Shown piece by piece: positions 18,075-26,473 of a stretch of 33,160 nt of DNA. The notes under the pieces were generated by a model that was given only the letters and a program-made list of their open reading frames with translations, did not search any database and was not told the DNA's origin. Every line of letters starts with the position of its first letter. Position 1 is the stretch's first letter. The DNA is from Acidimicrobiaceae bacterium (GTDB lineage: Bacteria; Actinomycetota; Acidimicrobiia; Acidimicrobiales; MedAcidi-G1): the NCBI GenBank assembly GCA_002716285.1, contig PBAM01000033.1:1-33160 (forward strand), read 5' to 3'. The translations under genes were made by a program, and so were the position numbers.

Positions 18075-18305
18075 ATGGACGAGGAATTAACGACTTCAAA
18101 CCTGAGAGTTAAATGGATGAGTAGTAATGAAGCCGCTGAACGTCTGGGTGTTACGACGGCCACTCTGTACAGGTTTATAGATGAAGGTCGTTTACCCGCA
18201 TACCGAATGGGAAGAGTGATAAGACTTAAAGAAAGTGAACTAGAAGAATTTGAAAGAACTTGCCGCATAGAACCAGGTTCTTTATCCCATTTAATTCAAG
18301 AGTGA
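18075..18305 (+). CDS. Excisionase-family/MerR-like helix-turn-helix DNA-binding protein
   Basis: WMSSNEAAERLGVTTATLYRFIDEGRLPAYRMGRVIRLKESELEEFE, a classic HTH_17. Confidence 0.88.
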   Translation: MDEELTTSNLRVKWMSSNEAAERLGVTTATLYRFIDEGRLPAYRMGRVIRLKESELEEFERTCRIEPGSLSHLIQE

Positions 18306-18314
18306 CCAAATACT

Positions 18315-18346
18315 CTGTATAAAGCGAATTATTCCTATACAGATAG
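18315..18346 (+). promoter_or_regulatory. Candidate operator/promoter of the sufD arm: CTGTATA-N14-TATACAG inverted repeat containing CCTATACAGATAG
   Basis: CTGTATA at 18315-18321 and TATACAG at 18336-18342; 13-mer CCTATACAGATAG (18334-18346) also occurs in the same relative orientation upstream of the sufC2 arm (23553-23541). Confidence 0.6.
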
Positions 18347-18395
18347 GGTAAATTCATAGGGAGAATTTTCGAAAATATTACCCAGCAGGTTTTAA

Positions 18396-19667
18396 TTGAA
18401 CCCTTTTTCTAATCAAATCGAGGATATTTTTCCAGACACTGTCCCACTCAGTGAAGCGCGTAATTCGGCGTTAGAACAACTTTCAAAAACTGAATTTCCA
18501 AAACCGGAACAAGAGGTGTGGAAGTACTCGAAAATCTTTGACTTGGATTTGGAATCCCTTACGCCTTCTTTTAAAAATCCTGCTGACAAAAAAACCGAGC
18601 CAAGTTTTCTAGACACCAAAGAGTCGGGGTTGGTGGAGATTAGTGATGGATGGCTGACAGAACAAAAAACCAGTACTTTTTCAGATTCTTCTGGAGTGTA
18701 CGTAGGTTCTTTAGCGAATATGGGTGTAGATTCAGGTCACATTGAAAAACACCTTAGTAAGCCTAAAGATTTTTTCGATTGTTTAAATTATTCATATAAT
18801 CCTGAAACTTTACTGATACACGTGCCAGATGGAGTGACTCTCGAATCACCGATATACATAAAAGTTCAATCCGTCACCGCCGGATTAGTTGCATGCCCAA
18901 GAATAATTGTCAATTTAGGTGAGGACTCTGAAGCGAAAATAATCGAACATCATTTGTCTAGCAGCGGTGAGTCTCTCTCAGTTCCTGTTTTGGATGCCCA
19001 CGTTGGTCAGAACAGCCGTTTGAAACATCGTGTTGTGCAAGACTTAGGAGAAAAAACGTGGCAGGTATCTAAACAAAACTTCCGACTAGAGAAAGACTCT
19101 TACGTTGAAATATTTGCCGCTGCCTTCGGAGGCGACTATGCACGAAACGAAATACGCTGCGAGCTCAAAGGAAGAGGGTCAGAAGCTTATTTGTCAGCTG
19201 CATATTTTGGAAATAAGGAACAAACTTTAGATTTCCGTACTTTTCAAAAACACGAAGCTCCGAATACAACAAGCAAATTGCTTTTCAAAGGAGCTTTAGA
19301 TGGGGATTCAAGGTCAATCTATTCAGGCCTGATAAAAGTCCTGCCAGAAGCCGTCGGAACAAAAGCTCAACAGACAAATAGGAATATAAAACTTTCTGAA
19401 AATGCTTGGGCTGAAAGTGTCCCCAATCTTGAAATAGAAACCAATGATGTAGTTTGCAACCATGCATCAACTGTTGCAGGAATAGATGAAGAACAACTGT
19501 TCTATTTAGAGAGCAAAGGAATCGAAACCTTAGTAGCGGAACGTCTAATAATTGCGGGCTTTTTTAATGAAGTCACTTCAAAAGTAGACGATCCTCTGCT
19601 TGTAGAAGAAATTGATTCCATAATGACAGAAATATTAGAAAATCGTTTTAAGAGTCAGGGCGAGTGA
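18396..19667 (+). CDS. sufD: Fe-S cluster assembly protein SufD
   Basis: KPEQEVWKYSKIFDLDLESL N-terminus and SufBD core (GSRSIYSGLIKVLPEAVGTKAQQTNRNIKLSENAWAESVPNLEIETNDVVCNHASTVAGIDEEQLFYLESKGI-type block); TTG start. Confidence 0.92.
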   Translation: MNPFSNQIEDIFPDTVPLSEARNSALEQLSKTEFPKPEQEVWKYSKIFDLDLESLTPSFKNPADKKTEPSFLDTKESGLVEISDGWLTEQKTSTFSDSSGVYVGSLANMGVDSGHIEKHLSKPKDFFDCLNYSYNPETLLIHVPDGVTLESPIYIKVQSVTAGLVACPRIIVNLGEDSEAKIIEHHLSSSGESLSVPVLDAHVGQNSRLKHRVVQDLGEKTWQVSKQNFRLEKDSYVEIFAAAFGGDYARNEIRCELKGRGSEAYLSAAYFGNKEQTLDFRTFQKHEAPNTTSKLLFKGALDGDSRSIYSGLIKVLPEAVGTKAQQTNRNIKLSENAWAESVPNLEIETNDVVCNHASTVAGIDEEQLFYLESKGIETLVAERLIIAGFFNEVTSKVDDPLLVEEIDSIMTEILENRFKSQGE

Positions 19668-19981
19668 TGAAAGAATTAAAGATTTGTGACTTAACAGATC
19701 TTGAGGAAGCAGTTCCTCGTTGTATTGAAGTCGAAGGAAAAAAACTATCGTTGGTTTTATTAAATGAAAGAATTTATGCATTAGATGATATATGCAGTCA
19801 TGAAGACGTTTCTTTGTCCGAAGGGGAGGTTGATATTGACGAATGTGCACTGGAATGTTGGAAGCACGGGAGTCTCTTCTCCTTGGAGACAGGTGAAGCT
19901 CTCAGCCTCCCAGCTACGAAAAGTGTAAAAACTTATGAGGTCCACATTATTGATAATGATGTTGTGTTGGTGACTGAATGA
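19664..19981 (+). CDS. Rieske [2Fe-2S] ferredoxin-like protein
   Basis: DICSHEDVSLSEGEVDIDECALECWKHGSLFSLETG: CxH...CxxH Rieske motif; overlaps sufD by 4 nt. Confidence 0.9.
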   Translation: MMKELKICDLTDLEEAVPRCIEVEGKKLSLVLLNERIYALDDICSHEDVSLSEGEVDIDECALECWKHGSLFSLETGEALSLPATKSVKTYEVHIIDNDVVLVTE

Positions 19982-20715
19982 CAAATGAAAAATTTCTCAA
20001 TATTGAAGGACTTTGCGCTAAAGCGGGTGGGAAGAAAGTTCTTAATGGTGTAGATATCCAAATCAAACCTTCAGAAGTGCATGCGGTAATGGGTCCAAAT
20101 GGCTCCGGCAAGTCAACCCTTGCTCATGTCCTAATGGGGCGCCCAGGCTACGAAGTGACTTCTGGTTCAATTACGATTGACGGACTGGATGTTCTTCCTC
20201 TTAAAACATGGGAGCGCGCTCAAGCCGGCATGTTCATAGTCATGCAACAACCCATCGAAGTGCCAGGTGTGAAGATCTCCGACTTGCTTACTGAAGTGGC
20301 AGTTGCATCTGAACTCGACCCACAGGAGTCATTGTCTTTGCTTCGTGAGGAAGCAGTTAATCTTGGAATAGATGAAAGTCTTTTAAGTAGAGAGTTGAAT
20401 GTTGACCTATCAGGTGGAGAGAAGAAAAGAAATGAAGCACTTCAACTTTTAGTTTCTGAAGCTAGCTATGCAATATTAGATGAAATAGATTCCGGATTAG
20501 ATTTAGATTCACTTGCCTTAGTTGCAGAACGAATTAACAGAGCCGCAAAAGATGACCAACTTGGTGTGCTGGCAATAACACACTTCAATCGTTTGTTAGA
20601 CATTCTCGAGCCTGATCAAGTTCATGTGCTAGTAGATGGGTGCATAGTGGAGACGGGACCAGCAGAACTGGCATTGCAATTAGAAAAAGATGGATATCAA
20701 AAGTTTTCGAAGTAG
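19978..20715 (+). CDS. sufC: Fe-S assembly ATPase SufC (paralog 1, divergent Q-loop)
   Basis: GPNGSGKSTLAHVLMG, VMQQPIEVPGV, DLSGGEKKRNEALQLL, YAILDEIDSGLDLDSL. Confidence 0.92.
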   Translation: MTNEKFLNIEGLCAKAGGKKVLNGVDIQIKPSEVHAVMGPNGSGKSTLAHVLMGRPGYEVTSGSITIDGLDVLPLKTWERAQAGMFIVMQQPIEVPGVKISDLLTEVAVASELDPQESLSLLREEAVNLGIDESLLSRELNVDLSGGEKKRNEALQLLVSEASYAILDEIDSGLDLDSLALVAERINRAAKDDQLGVLAITHFNRLLDILEPDQVHVLVDGCIVETGPAELALQLEKDGYQKFSK

Positions 20716-20723
20716 GCAGGTAA

Positions 20724-21014
20724 GTGCAAAATCAATTGTTAAAGCCAGAAGAGTTGGAAATGTTAATGAAAACTTTTCCTAAATGGGAACATCATGACAA
20801 GTGTTTAAAACGAATTTTCGAATTTAAAGATTTCAAAGAAGCATTCGACTTTATGATTCGAGTAGCCGAGATAGCTGAAACTTTAGACCACCACCCTGAT
20901 TGGTCGAACTCTTGGAATGAAGTGTCAATTCAGATTTCTACTCATTCAGCTAATGGTTTGACTCATCTTGATCACAGATTTGTAGAAGAGGTCGAATCAG
21001 TTATTGAGGGTTAG
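20724..21014 (+). CDS. Pterin-4a-carbinolamine dehydratase-like protein
   Basis: 96 aa; FKEAFDFMIRVAEIAETLDHHPDWSNSWNEVSIQISTHSANGLTHLDHRFVEEV: PCD motif HHPxW.N....V.I.L.TH...GLT..D. GTG start. Confidence 0.9.
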   Translation: MQNQLLKPEELEMLMKTFPKWEHHDKCLKRIFEFKDFKEAFDFMIRVAEIAETLDHHPDWSNSWNEVSIQISTHSANGLTHLDHRFVEEVESVIEG

Positions 21015-21026
21015 ATAACTCCACCG

Positions 21027-21488
21027 TTATTCTTTAGGAGTAATTATTTGATCGAAGGTATTCCAACCCAAGGTTGCGCACTTGATTCTCACCGGATATT
21101 TAACGACACCTTTTAATGCTTGCAGATCACCTAGAGAATTTTCGTTATTATCTTCAGATAGTTCCGCGGAGTCTATGTTGCTTTCATGAGCAGACATCAT
21201 TTCTTTGAATCTTTCAATCAAATTCTTTGCCTCTTCTAAAGTTTTATTGAGAACTGATTCCGCCATCATCGATGCAGACGCCTGACTTATGGAACAACCC
21301 TGGACACCTATTCGTATATCTTTGATCACATTTCCATCAGTAAGTACATAAACTTTTACTTCATCACCACAGAGAGGATTGAAACCCTCTTCCATAATTG
21401 CTGGAGGCACTGAAAGCTCTCCTTGATTGCGAGGATTTTTGTAATGATCCAGAATTATCTCTTTATATAAATCTTCAAGCCCAGGCAC
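21027..21488 (-). CDS. sufU: Fe-S assembly/sulfur transfer protein SufU
   Basis: LYKEIILDHYKNPRNQGEL...NPLCGDEVKVYV...GVQGCSISQASASMMAE...RIKCATLGWNTF. Confidence 0.95.
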   Translation of the reverse strand: MPGLEDLYKEIILDHYKNPRNQGELSVPPAIMEEGFNPLCGDEVKVYVLTDGNVIKDIRIGVQGCSISQASASMMAESVLNKTLEEAKNLIERFKEMMSAHESNIDSAELSEDNNENSLGDLQALKGVVKYPVRIKCATLGWNTFDQIITPKE

Positions 21489-21505
21489 AATTTCTCCAGA
21501 TCTGG

Positions 21506-22744
21506 TTAACTAAATATCTTTCCAGCTTCATTTATAGCGTCGGCTAGAACCTTTATGTCAGACTCATCATTATAGATGTACAGAGAGGCTCTGGCAGTGG
21601 CATTGACTCCTAACAACGTCATCAAAGGTTTGCAACAATGGTGACCAGCTCTCACACAAACTCCATACTGGTCTAACACCTGACTTATGTCATGAGGATG
21701 GATGTCGCGATAAGAAAACGAAATGACTCCTGACCTCTCAACTGCGGCTTCAGGCCCATATATTATCAAATCATCTCCGAATCTGTCAGTTAACAAATCA
21801 AGAGCGTAAGAGGTGAGATTTTGCTCATGCTCTCTAATAGCTTTCATCCCAATTTTTTCCAAGTAGGTGACTGCAACACCTAACCCGATTATTTCAGCAA
21901 TGGGTGGGGTGCCGGCTTCAAACTTCCAGGGAACTTCATTAGTGGTAAAACCATCTGAAGTTACATTAAGAATCATTTCACCCCCACCGAGGAAAGGCGG
22001 CATTTTTTCTAGTAGGTCTAAACGGCCCCAAAGAACACCAACACCGGTAGGGCCACACATTTTATGTCCGCTAAAAGCTAGAAAATCAGCTCCTAACTCA
22101 GCCACATCAGTTTCAAAATGGGGAACTGACTGACAAGCATCAACGAGACAAATGGCTCCCACCTGATGGGCCGCATCGGTTAATTGTTTTACGGGGTTTA
22201 TCGTTCCTAAAGCATTAGATACTGCTGAAACGCATAAAAGTTTTACGTCAGCTAATAATTCATCCATACTGCTTAGGTCGAGTTGACCATCTTGTGTGAT
22301 GGGTATCCAACGGATTTGGATATTGCGTTCGCTGGAGAGTTGCTGCCACGGAACTATATTTGAATGATGTTCCAGTGAACTTAAAAGGATCACATCTCCT
22401 TCGTTAAGCTGACTTCTCGCCCAAGTGTAAGCAACTAGATTTATTGCTTCTGTCGCATTCTTAGTAAAGACAATTTCTTTTTCGGAAGAGGCATTAATAA
22501 AGCGAGACACTTTGGCACGTGTCTCTTCCATCTCGGAAGTTGCAAGTTCTGCTATGTGATAAGCACCCCTATGAACGTTTGCGTTTATCTGCTTGTAATA
22601 ATCTGTCATCTTGTCAATTACTTCGATCGGCTTTTGAGAAGTTGCTGCTGAATCTAGGTAAACAATTGGTTTCCCATTCACCTCGCGTTCAAGAAGGGGG
22701 AAGTCTCCTTTGATTTTTTCAGATTCAAAAATAGATCCAGTCAT
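21506..22744 (-). CDS. sufS: Cysteine desulfurase SufS
   Basis: VYLDSAATSQKP, ANVHRGAYHIAELAT, SLEHHSNIVPWQ, DFLAFSGHKMCGPTGVGVLWG, VCVRAGHHCCKPLM (canonical active-site Cys). Confidence 0.97.
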   Translation of the reverse strand: MTGSIFESEKIKGDFPLLEREVNGKPIVYLDSAATSQKPIEVIDKMTDYYKQINANVHRGAYHIAELATSEMEETRAKVSRFINASSEKEIVFTKNATEAINLVAYTWARSQLNEGDVILLSSLEHHSNIVPWQQLSSERNIQIRWIPITQDGQLDLSSMDELLADVKLLCVSAVSNALGTINPVKQLTDAAHQVGAICLVDACQSVPHFETDVAELGADFLAFSGHKMCGPTGVGVLWGRLDLLEKMPPFLGGGEMILNVTSDGFTTNEVPWKFEAGTPPIAEIIGLGVAVTYLEKIGMKAIREHEQNLTSYALDLLTDRFGDDLIIYGPEAAVERSGVISFSYRDIHPHDISQVLDQYGVCVRAGHHCCKPLMTLLGVNATARASLYIYNDESDIKVLADAINEAGKIFS

Positions 22745-23508
22745 TGCTTGACACTCCTAAAGGACTCATATCCGGAAGATTCAAGTTCTTTAGCAATTTC
22801 GGTTCCACCCCTTGCCACGATTTGTCCGTCTAAAATTACATGAACAAAATCTGGATCTAGGTGATCCAAGAGTCTTTGATAGTGGGTAATGGTAAGAACA
22901 CCTAAATCAGGATTTCCCTCACGGACTTTTGAAACACCATTAGCCACTACGGACAACGCATCAATATCCAATCCTGAATCTGTTTCATCTAAAATTGCCA
23001 TTTCAGGTTCAAGTATTGCCATTTGAAGGATTTCATTTCTTTTCTTCTCTCCACCTGAAAATCCTTCATTTAAATAACGCTCGGCAAATGAAGGATCCAT
23101 GTCTAATCTTTCCAGCCATTCCATGATTGAAAGCCTTAATTCCAAAACCGACATTTTCATGTCTTTGCGTGCCGAAAGTGCTTGTCGTAGGAAGTTAATT
23201 ACTGAGACTCCAGCTACTTCATGTGGATATTGAAAAGCCAAGAAAATTCCAGACTTGCCTCGCATTTCTGTAGACCAGCTTGTTATATCTTCCCCGCGGA
23301 AGTGTATTGAACCTCTTGTAATTGAATATTCGGGACTTCCTAGAAGGACAGAAGCGAGAGTTGATTTTCCTGAGCCGTTTGGGCCCATTAGAGCATGGAG
23401 CTCGCCTTTATTGACAGTGAGGTCTATCCCGTTGAGAATACTTGTGCCATCTTCGGCACAAGCGTGTAAGTCGTTGATTTCGAATAATGGTTGGCTGGGA
23501 TTAGGCAC
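22741..23508 (-). CDS. sufC: Fe-S assembly ATPase SufC (paralog 2, canonical)
   Basis: GPNGSGKSTLASVLLG, FLAFQYPHEVAGVS, FSGGEKKRNEILQMAIL, MAILDETDSGLDIDAL; GTG start. Confidence 0.95.
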   Translation of the reverse strand: MPNPSQPLFEINDLHACAEDGTSILNGIDLTVNKGELHALMGPNGSGKSTLASVLLGSPEYSITRGSIHFRGEDITSWSTEMRGKSGIFLAFQYPHEVAGVSVINFLRQALSARKDMKMSVLELRLSIMEWLERLDMDPSFAERYLNEGFSGGEKKRNEILQMAILEPEMAILDETDSGLDIDALSVVANGVSKVREGNPDLGVLTITHYQRLLDHLDPDFVHVILDGQIVARGGTEIAKELESSGYESFRSVKQ

Positions 23509-23540
23509 GTTTTAAGTCTATTGAGAGCTTTTAATTACCA

Positions 23541-23553
23541 CTATCTGTATAGG
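23541..23553 (-). promoter_or_regulatory. Second copy of the SUF-associated motif CCTATACAGATAG
   Basis: Minus strand AATTAAACCTATACAGATAGTGGTAA, 33 nt upstream of the sufC2 start codon; matches 18334-18346. Confidence 0.6.
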
Positions 23554-23567
23554 TTTAATTATGTGAC

Positions 23568-23969
23568 CTAGTTTTTGAGAGATATTTTCCAAGATCTAAA
23601 ATTTGTGTAATTTTTGCCATCGCCTCCTATGCCATTCCCTGTGCCGTCAGGAAAAATTCGAAAGGTACAGATTTCCTGATTCTTGTCAAGGGATACGGCT
23701 ACGTACCTAGCATCACTTCGGCGAGCGGGTCCAGCGCGCCAAAGTAACCATTTGCCGATTTTTCGTTTATAAGCAATTTTTACCGACCCCAGATCATCCC
23801 CAGATGATAGAAGGCTCTTTGGGGCTTCTATCCATGCCTGTGCAGCTATATTTTTATCCCTTACAGGAGTGTCAGGCAGTTCCCATGTATGAATAGGTGT
23901 GTAGTCGAAAGGTCTTTCGTCAGCTGGAAGCGCTGACGGTTTTTGCCTCACCAGCCTCGAGCTGCCCAT
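23568..23969 (-). CDS. Hypothetical conserved-looking protein
   Basis: 133 aa, codirectional with and 22-nt overlapping the upstream MBL-fold gene; no recognised domain. Confidence 0.65.
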   Translation of the reverse strand: MGSSRLVRQKPSALPADERPFDYTPIHTWELPDTPVRDKNIAAQAWIEAPKSLLSSGDDLGSVKIAYKRKIGKWLLWRAGPARRSDARYVAVSLDKNQEICTFRIFPDGTGNGIGGDGKNYTNFRSWKISLKN

Positions 23970-24649
23970 TCATCTAAGGAAGGGCTCTCATTAGCAATAG
24001 TTGTGTCATTTCCATGGCCTGGCAGAACTAAAGTTTCTGGGGGAAGTTGACTAAAGAGACGATTATCTATTGACTGAATTATTTGTTCAAAATCGCCGCC
24101 TTCGAATTCTGTGGTTCCCGGCCCTCCAGGGAAAAGTGTGTCCCCTGAAAAAAGAATAGGAGAGTCTTCCAAACGAAAACAGATAGATCCTGGCGTGTGT
24201 CCAGGGGTCATGATTGTGTGAAGTCGGAGTCGCCCTATTTCGATAACAGATTGATCTTCAAGCAGGTAGTCGTAGCTTGGGAGCATTTCTGCATCGGCAT
24301 TTGTTACACCGACTTCATATCCAGCTTCCCTTATAGCGGGAACAGCCTGTATATGATCCCAGTGTCCGTGAGTCTCTAGAACTGTTTTGACATTTAGAGC
24401 CTTACATAAATCAAGTAATTTATCGTGTTCATTCGCAGCATCAATAAGAACGCTTTCACCTGTTTCACGGCAACGCAGAAAAAAAACGTTATTGTCCAAA
24501 TCACCGACGACGATTCTATGAATTTCAGACTGAGTGTCACAATAATGCAAAGAAACGCCAGGAACCCCAGTTTTAGGGTGATCCGTGTGAGAACAAGGTG
24601 ATGAAAAAGGCGAAGAGGGTATTTGCTCAGGTTTTTCGTTATTATCCAT
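23948..24649 (-). CDS. MBL-fold metallo-hydrolase (glyoxalase II-like)
   Basis: ETHGHWDHIQAVP, TPGHTPGSICFRLEDSPILFSGDTLFPGGPG, VLPGHGNDTTI. Confidence 0.93.
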   Translation of the reverse strand: MDNNEKPEQIPSSPFSSPCSHTDHPKTGVPGVSLHYCDTQSEIHRIVVGDLDNNVFFLRCRETGESVLIDAANEHDKLLDLCKALNVKTVLETHGHWDHIQAVPAIREAGYEVGVTNADAEMLPSYDYLLEDQSVIEIGRLRLHTIMTPGHTPGSICFRLEDSPILFSGDTLFPGGPGTTEFEGGDFEQIIQSIDNRLFSQLPPETLVLPGHGNDTTIANESPSLDEWAARGW

Positions 24650-24760
24650 TATGACTCATGTTAGCAATGAGAGACCAAGAGTGGTTTCACCCCGATAACG
24701 TCGAGTATTGAAATTTAAATAAGTGTATATTTCCTGATATTAGATTTAAGGAGCCAAAAA

Positions 24761-25876
24761 GTGAATTTTGCCTTTACAGAGGAACAGGAACAGCTACGGG
24801 AATTCGTTAATCAATTCATGGAGAGTTATTCGCCTGAATCCAAAGTAAGAGAACTGATGGAAACTGATCTTGGATATGACTCGGAAACATGGTCAATGAT
24901 GGCTGAACAGTTAGGTCTTCAAAGCCTGATAATCCCTGAAGAGTATGGAGGACAAGGTTTTGGATACGTCGAACTAATAGTGGTTTTGGAGGAAATGGGA
25001 AGAGCTTTATTGTGCTCACCTTTCTTTTCAACTGTTGTTCTTGCGGCCAATACCCTCATTCATTCTGGTGACAATGATGCGAAGGCTGAGCTTCTCCCGG
25101 GAATAGCAAGCGGTGAGACGATTGCTACTTTGGCCTTCACAGAAGAAAGTGGAAAATGGGGAAGTGACGGCATAACAATGCTTGCCTCTGCTTCGAGTGG
25201 CGCTTGGGAACTTAATGGAACAAAAATGTATGTTCTTGACGGGAATGCTGCTTCTCTGATTATTGTTGCAGCTTGCACGGACAAAGGGATTTCATTGTTC
25301 AAAGTTGATGGTGACGCTGACGGGTTATCACGTACACAGCTAGCCACTATGGATATGACCAGAAAACAGTCACGTTTAGATTTTGAAAATGTTAAAGCAA
25401 CCCTCATAGGTGAAGAAGGAGAGGGTTGGAGCACTCTTGAAAGAGTTCTAGATCTAGCTGCTGTTGCACTTGCAGCTGAACAAGTAGGTGGAGCCCAACA
25501 GTGTCTCGATACAGCAGTTCAATATGCCAAAGACAGAGTTCAATTTGGTCGCCCAATAGGTAGCTTCCAGGCTATTAAACACAAGTGTGCGGATATGTTA
25601 TTAGAAGTTGAGTCTGCTAAATCAGCTGCCTATTACGCCGGTTGGTGTGCTGCTGAAATGAACGACGAACTACCTTCTGTGGCAAGCTTGGCAAAGGCTT
25701 ATTGCTCTGAAGCCTATTTCAATACGACAGCTGAAAATATTCAAATTCATGGAGGTATAGGTTTCACCTGGGAACATCCTGCACACCTGTATTTCAAAAG
25801 AGCGAAAAGTTCTGAGCTTCTGTTCGGAGACCCCACCTACCACAGGGAACTTTTAGCACAAAGAATTGGAATTTAG
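24761..25876 (+). CDS. Acyl-CoA dehydrogenase family protein
   Basis: FAFTEEQEQLREFVNQFM, AAEQVGGAQQCLDTAVQYAKDRVQFGRPIGSFQAIKHKCADM, ENIQIHGGIGFTWEHPAHLYFKRAK. Confidence 0.95.
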   Translation: MNFAFTEEQEQLREFVNQFMESYSPESKVRELMETDLGYDSETWSMMAEQLGLQSLIIPEEYGGQGFGYVELIVVLEEMGRALLCSPFFSTVVLAANTLIHSGDNDAKAELLPGIASGETIATLAFTEESGKWGSDGITMLASASSGAWELNGTKMYVLDGNAASLIIVAACTDKGISLFKVDGDADGLSRTQLATMDMTRKQSRLDFENVKATLIGEEGEGWSTLERVLDLAAVALAAEQVGGAQQCLDTAVQYAKDRVQFGRPIGSFQAIKHKCADMLLEVESAKSAAYYAGWCAAEMNDELPSVASLAKAYCSEAYFNTTAENIQIHGGIGFTWEHPAHLYFKRAKSSELLFGDPTYHRELLAQRIGI

Positions 25877-25975
25877 ACTATTTTAAATAGTTAAATTTTT
25901 ATAGCTAACTAGTCTTGGAATTAATGTCGATTCAATTGACTAGGGAAATATAAGCAGAATTTACTTAAAGCGTGA

Positions 25976-26464
25976 GTGATGCAACTTGGATGTTGCTATA
26001 ACCGAAGTGTGCTTTTATTATTTGCGATTTTCGGATGTTTGCTAGTTCTTTTGATCGCCTTCGTATCCGTTGCTTCTACAGTAAGGAATTTAAGCGAGAT
26101 TTCGTTTCCCTCTGTCCTTGAAGTGGACGATGCAGTTGAATGGATATCAGAAAGACTTCCTGAAGAGGCAGCTTCACAGTTACGAAAGGATGAGGTCTTT
26201 GAAATAATTAGATGGTGGCTTGACTCGATAGATTCAGCAGGTTTGGCATCAGAACATGGAGAAGAAATAGGTGAAGGTAGAGCGAAAAATAATAAATCAG
26301 AATCAGTTGCAGACCTTGACATAGCGGTGGATGAAGTTGTTGCTAGAGCTTTAGACAGTCCAGAACCTTTAAATGAGGTAGCTGTAGTCGTGGTTCTTGA
26401 TCTTCTCATTGTTTATTTGACCGAGATCGGTGCGATTGGTAGTCAACCGACAGAACAGGGGTAA
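25976..26464 (+). CDS. Hypothetical protein with N-terminal TM helix
   Basis: 162 aa; LLLFAIFGCLLVLLIAFVSVAS; ends 10 nt before the fcl start, codirectional. Confidence 0.65.
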   Translation: MMQLGCCYNRSVLLLFAIFGCLLVLLIAFVSVASTVRNLSEISFPSVLEVDDAVEWISERLPEEAASQLRKDEVFEIIRWWLDSIDSAGLASEHGEEIGEGRAKNNKSESVADLDIAVDEVVARALDSPEPLNEVAVVVVLDLLIVYLTEIGAIGSQPTEQG

Positions 26465-26473
26465 CTTCAATAC

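Noticed and set aside
18075-18305. Excisionase-like HTH as evidence of a prophage or integrative element
   Set aside because: There is no integrase, att repeat or phage gene nearby; such small HTH proteins are common housekeeping regulators in actinobacteria.
25996-26409. 137-aa minus-strand ORF as the coding strand
   Set aside because: Its product is Ser/Thr-rich low-complexity, typical of antisense reading. The plus frame has a TM helix and lies in operon-like spacing with fcl, though the plus ORF is itself only moderately supported.
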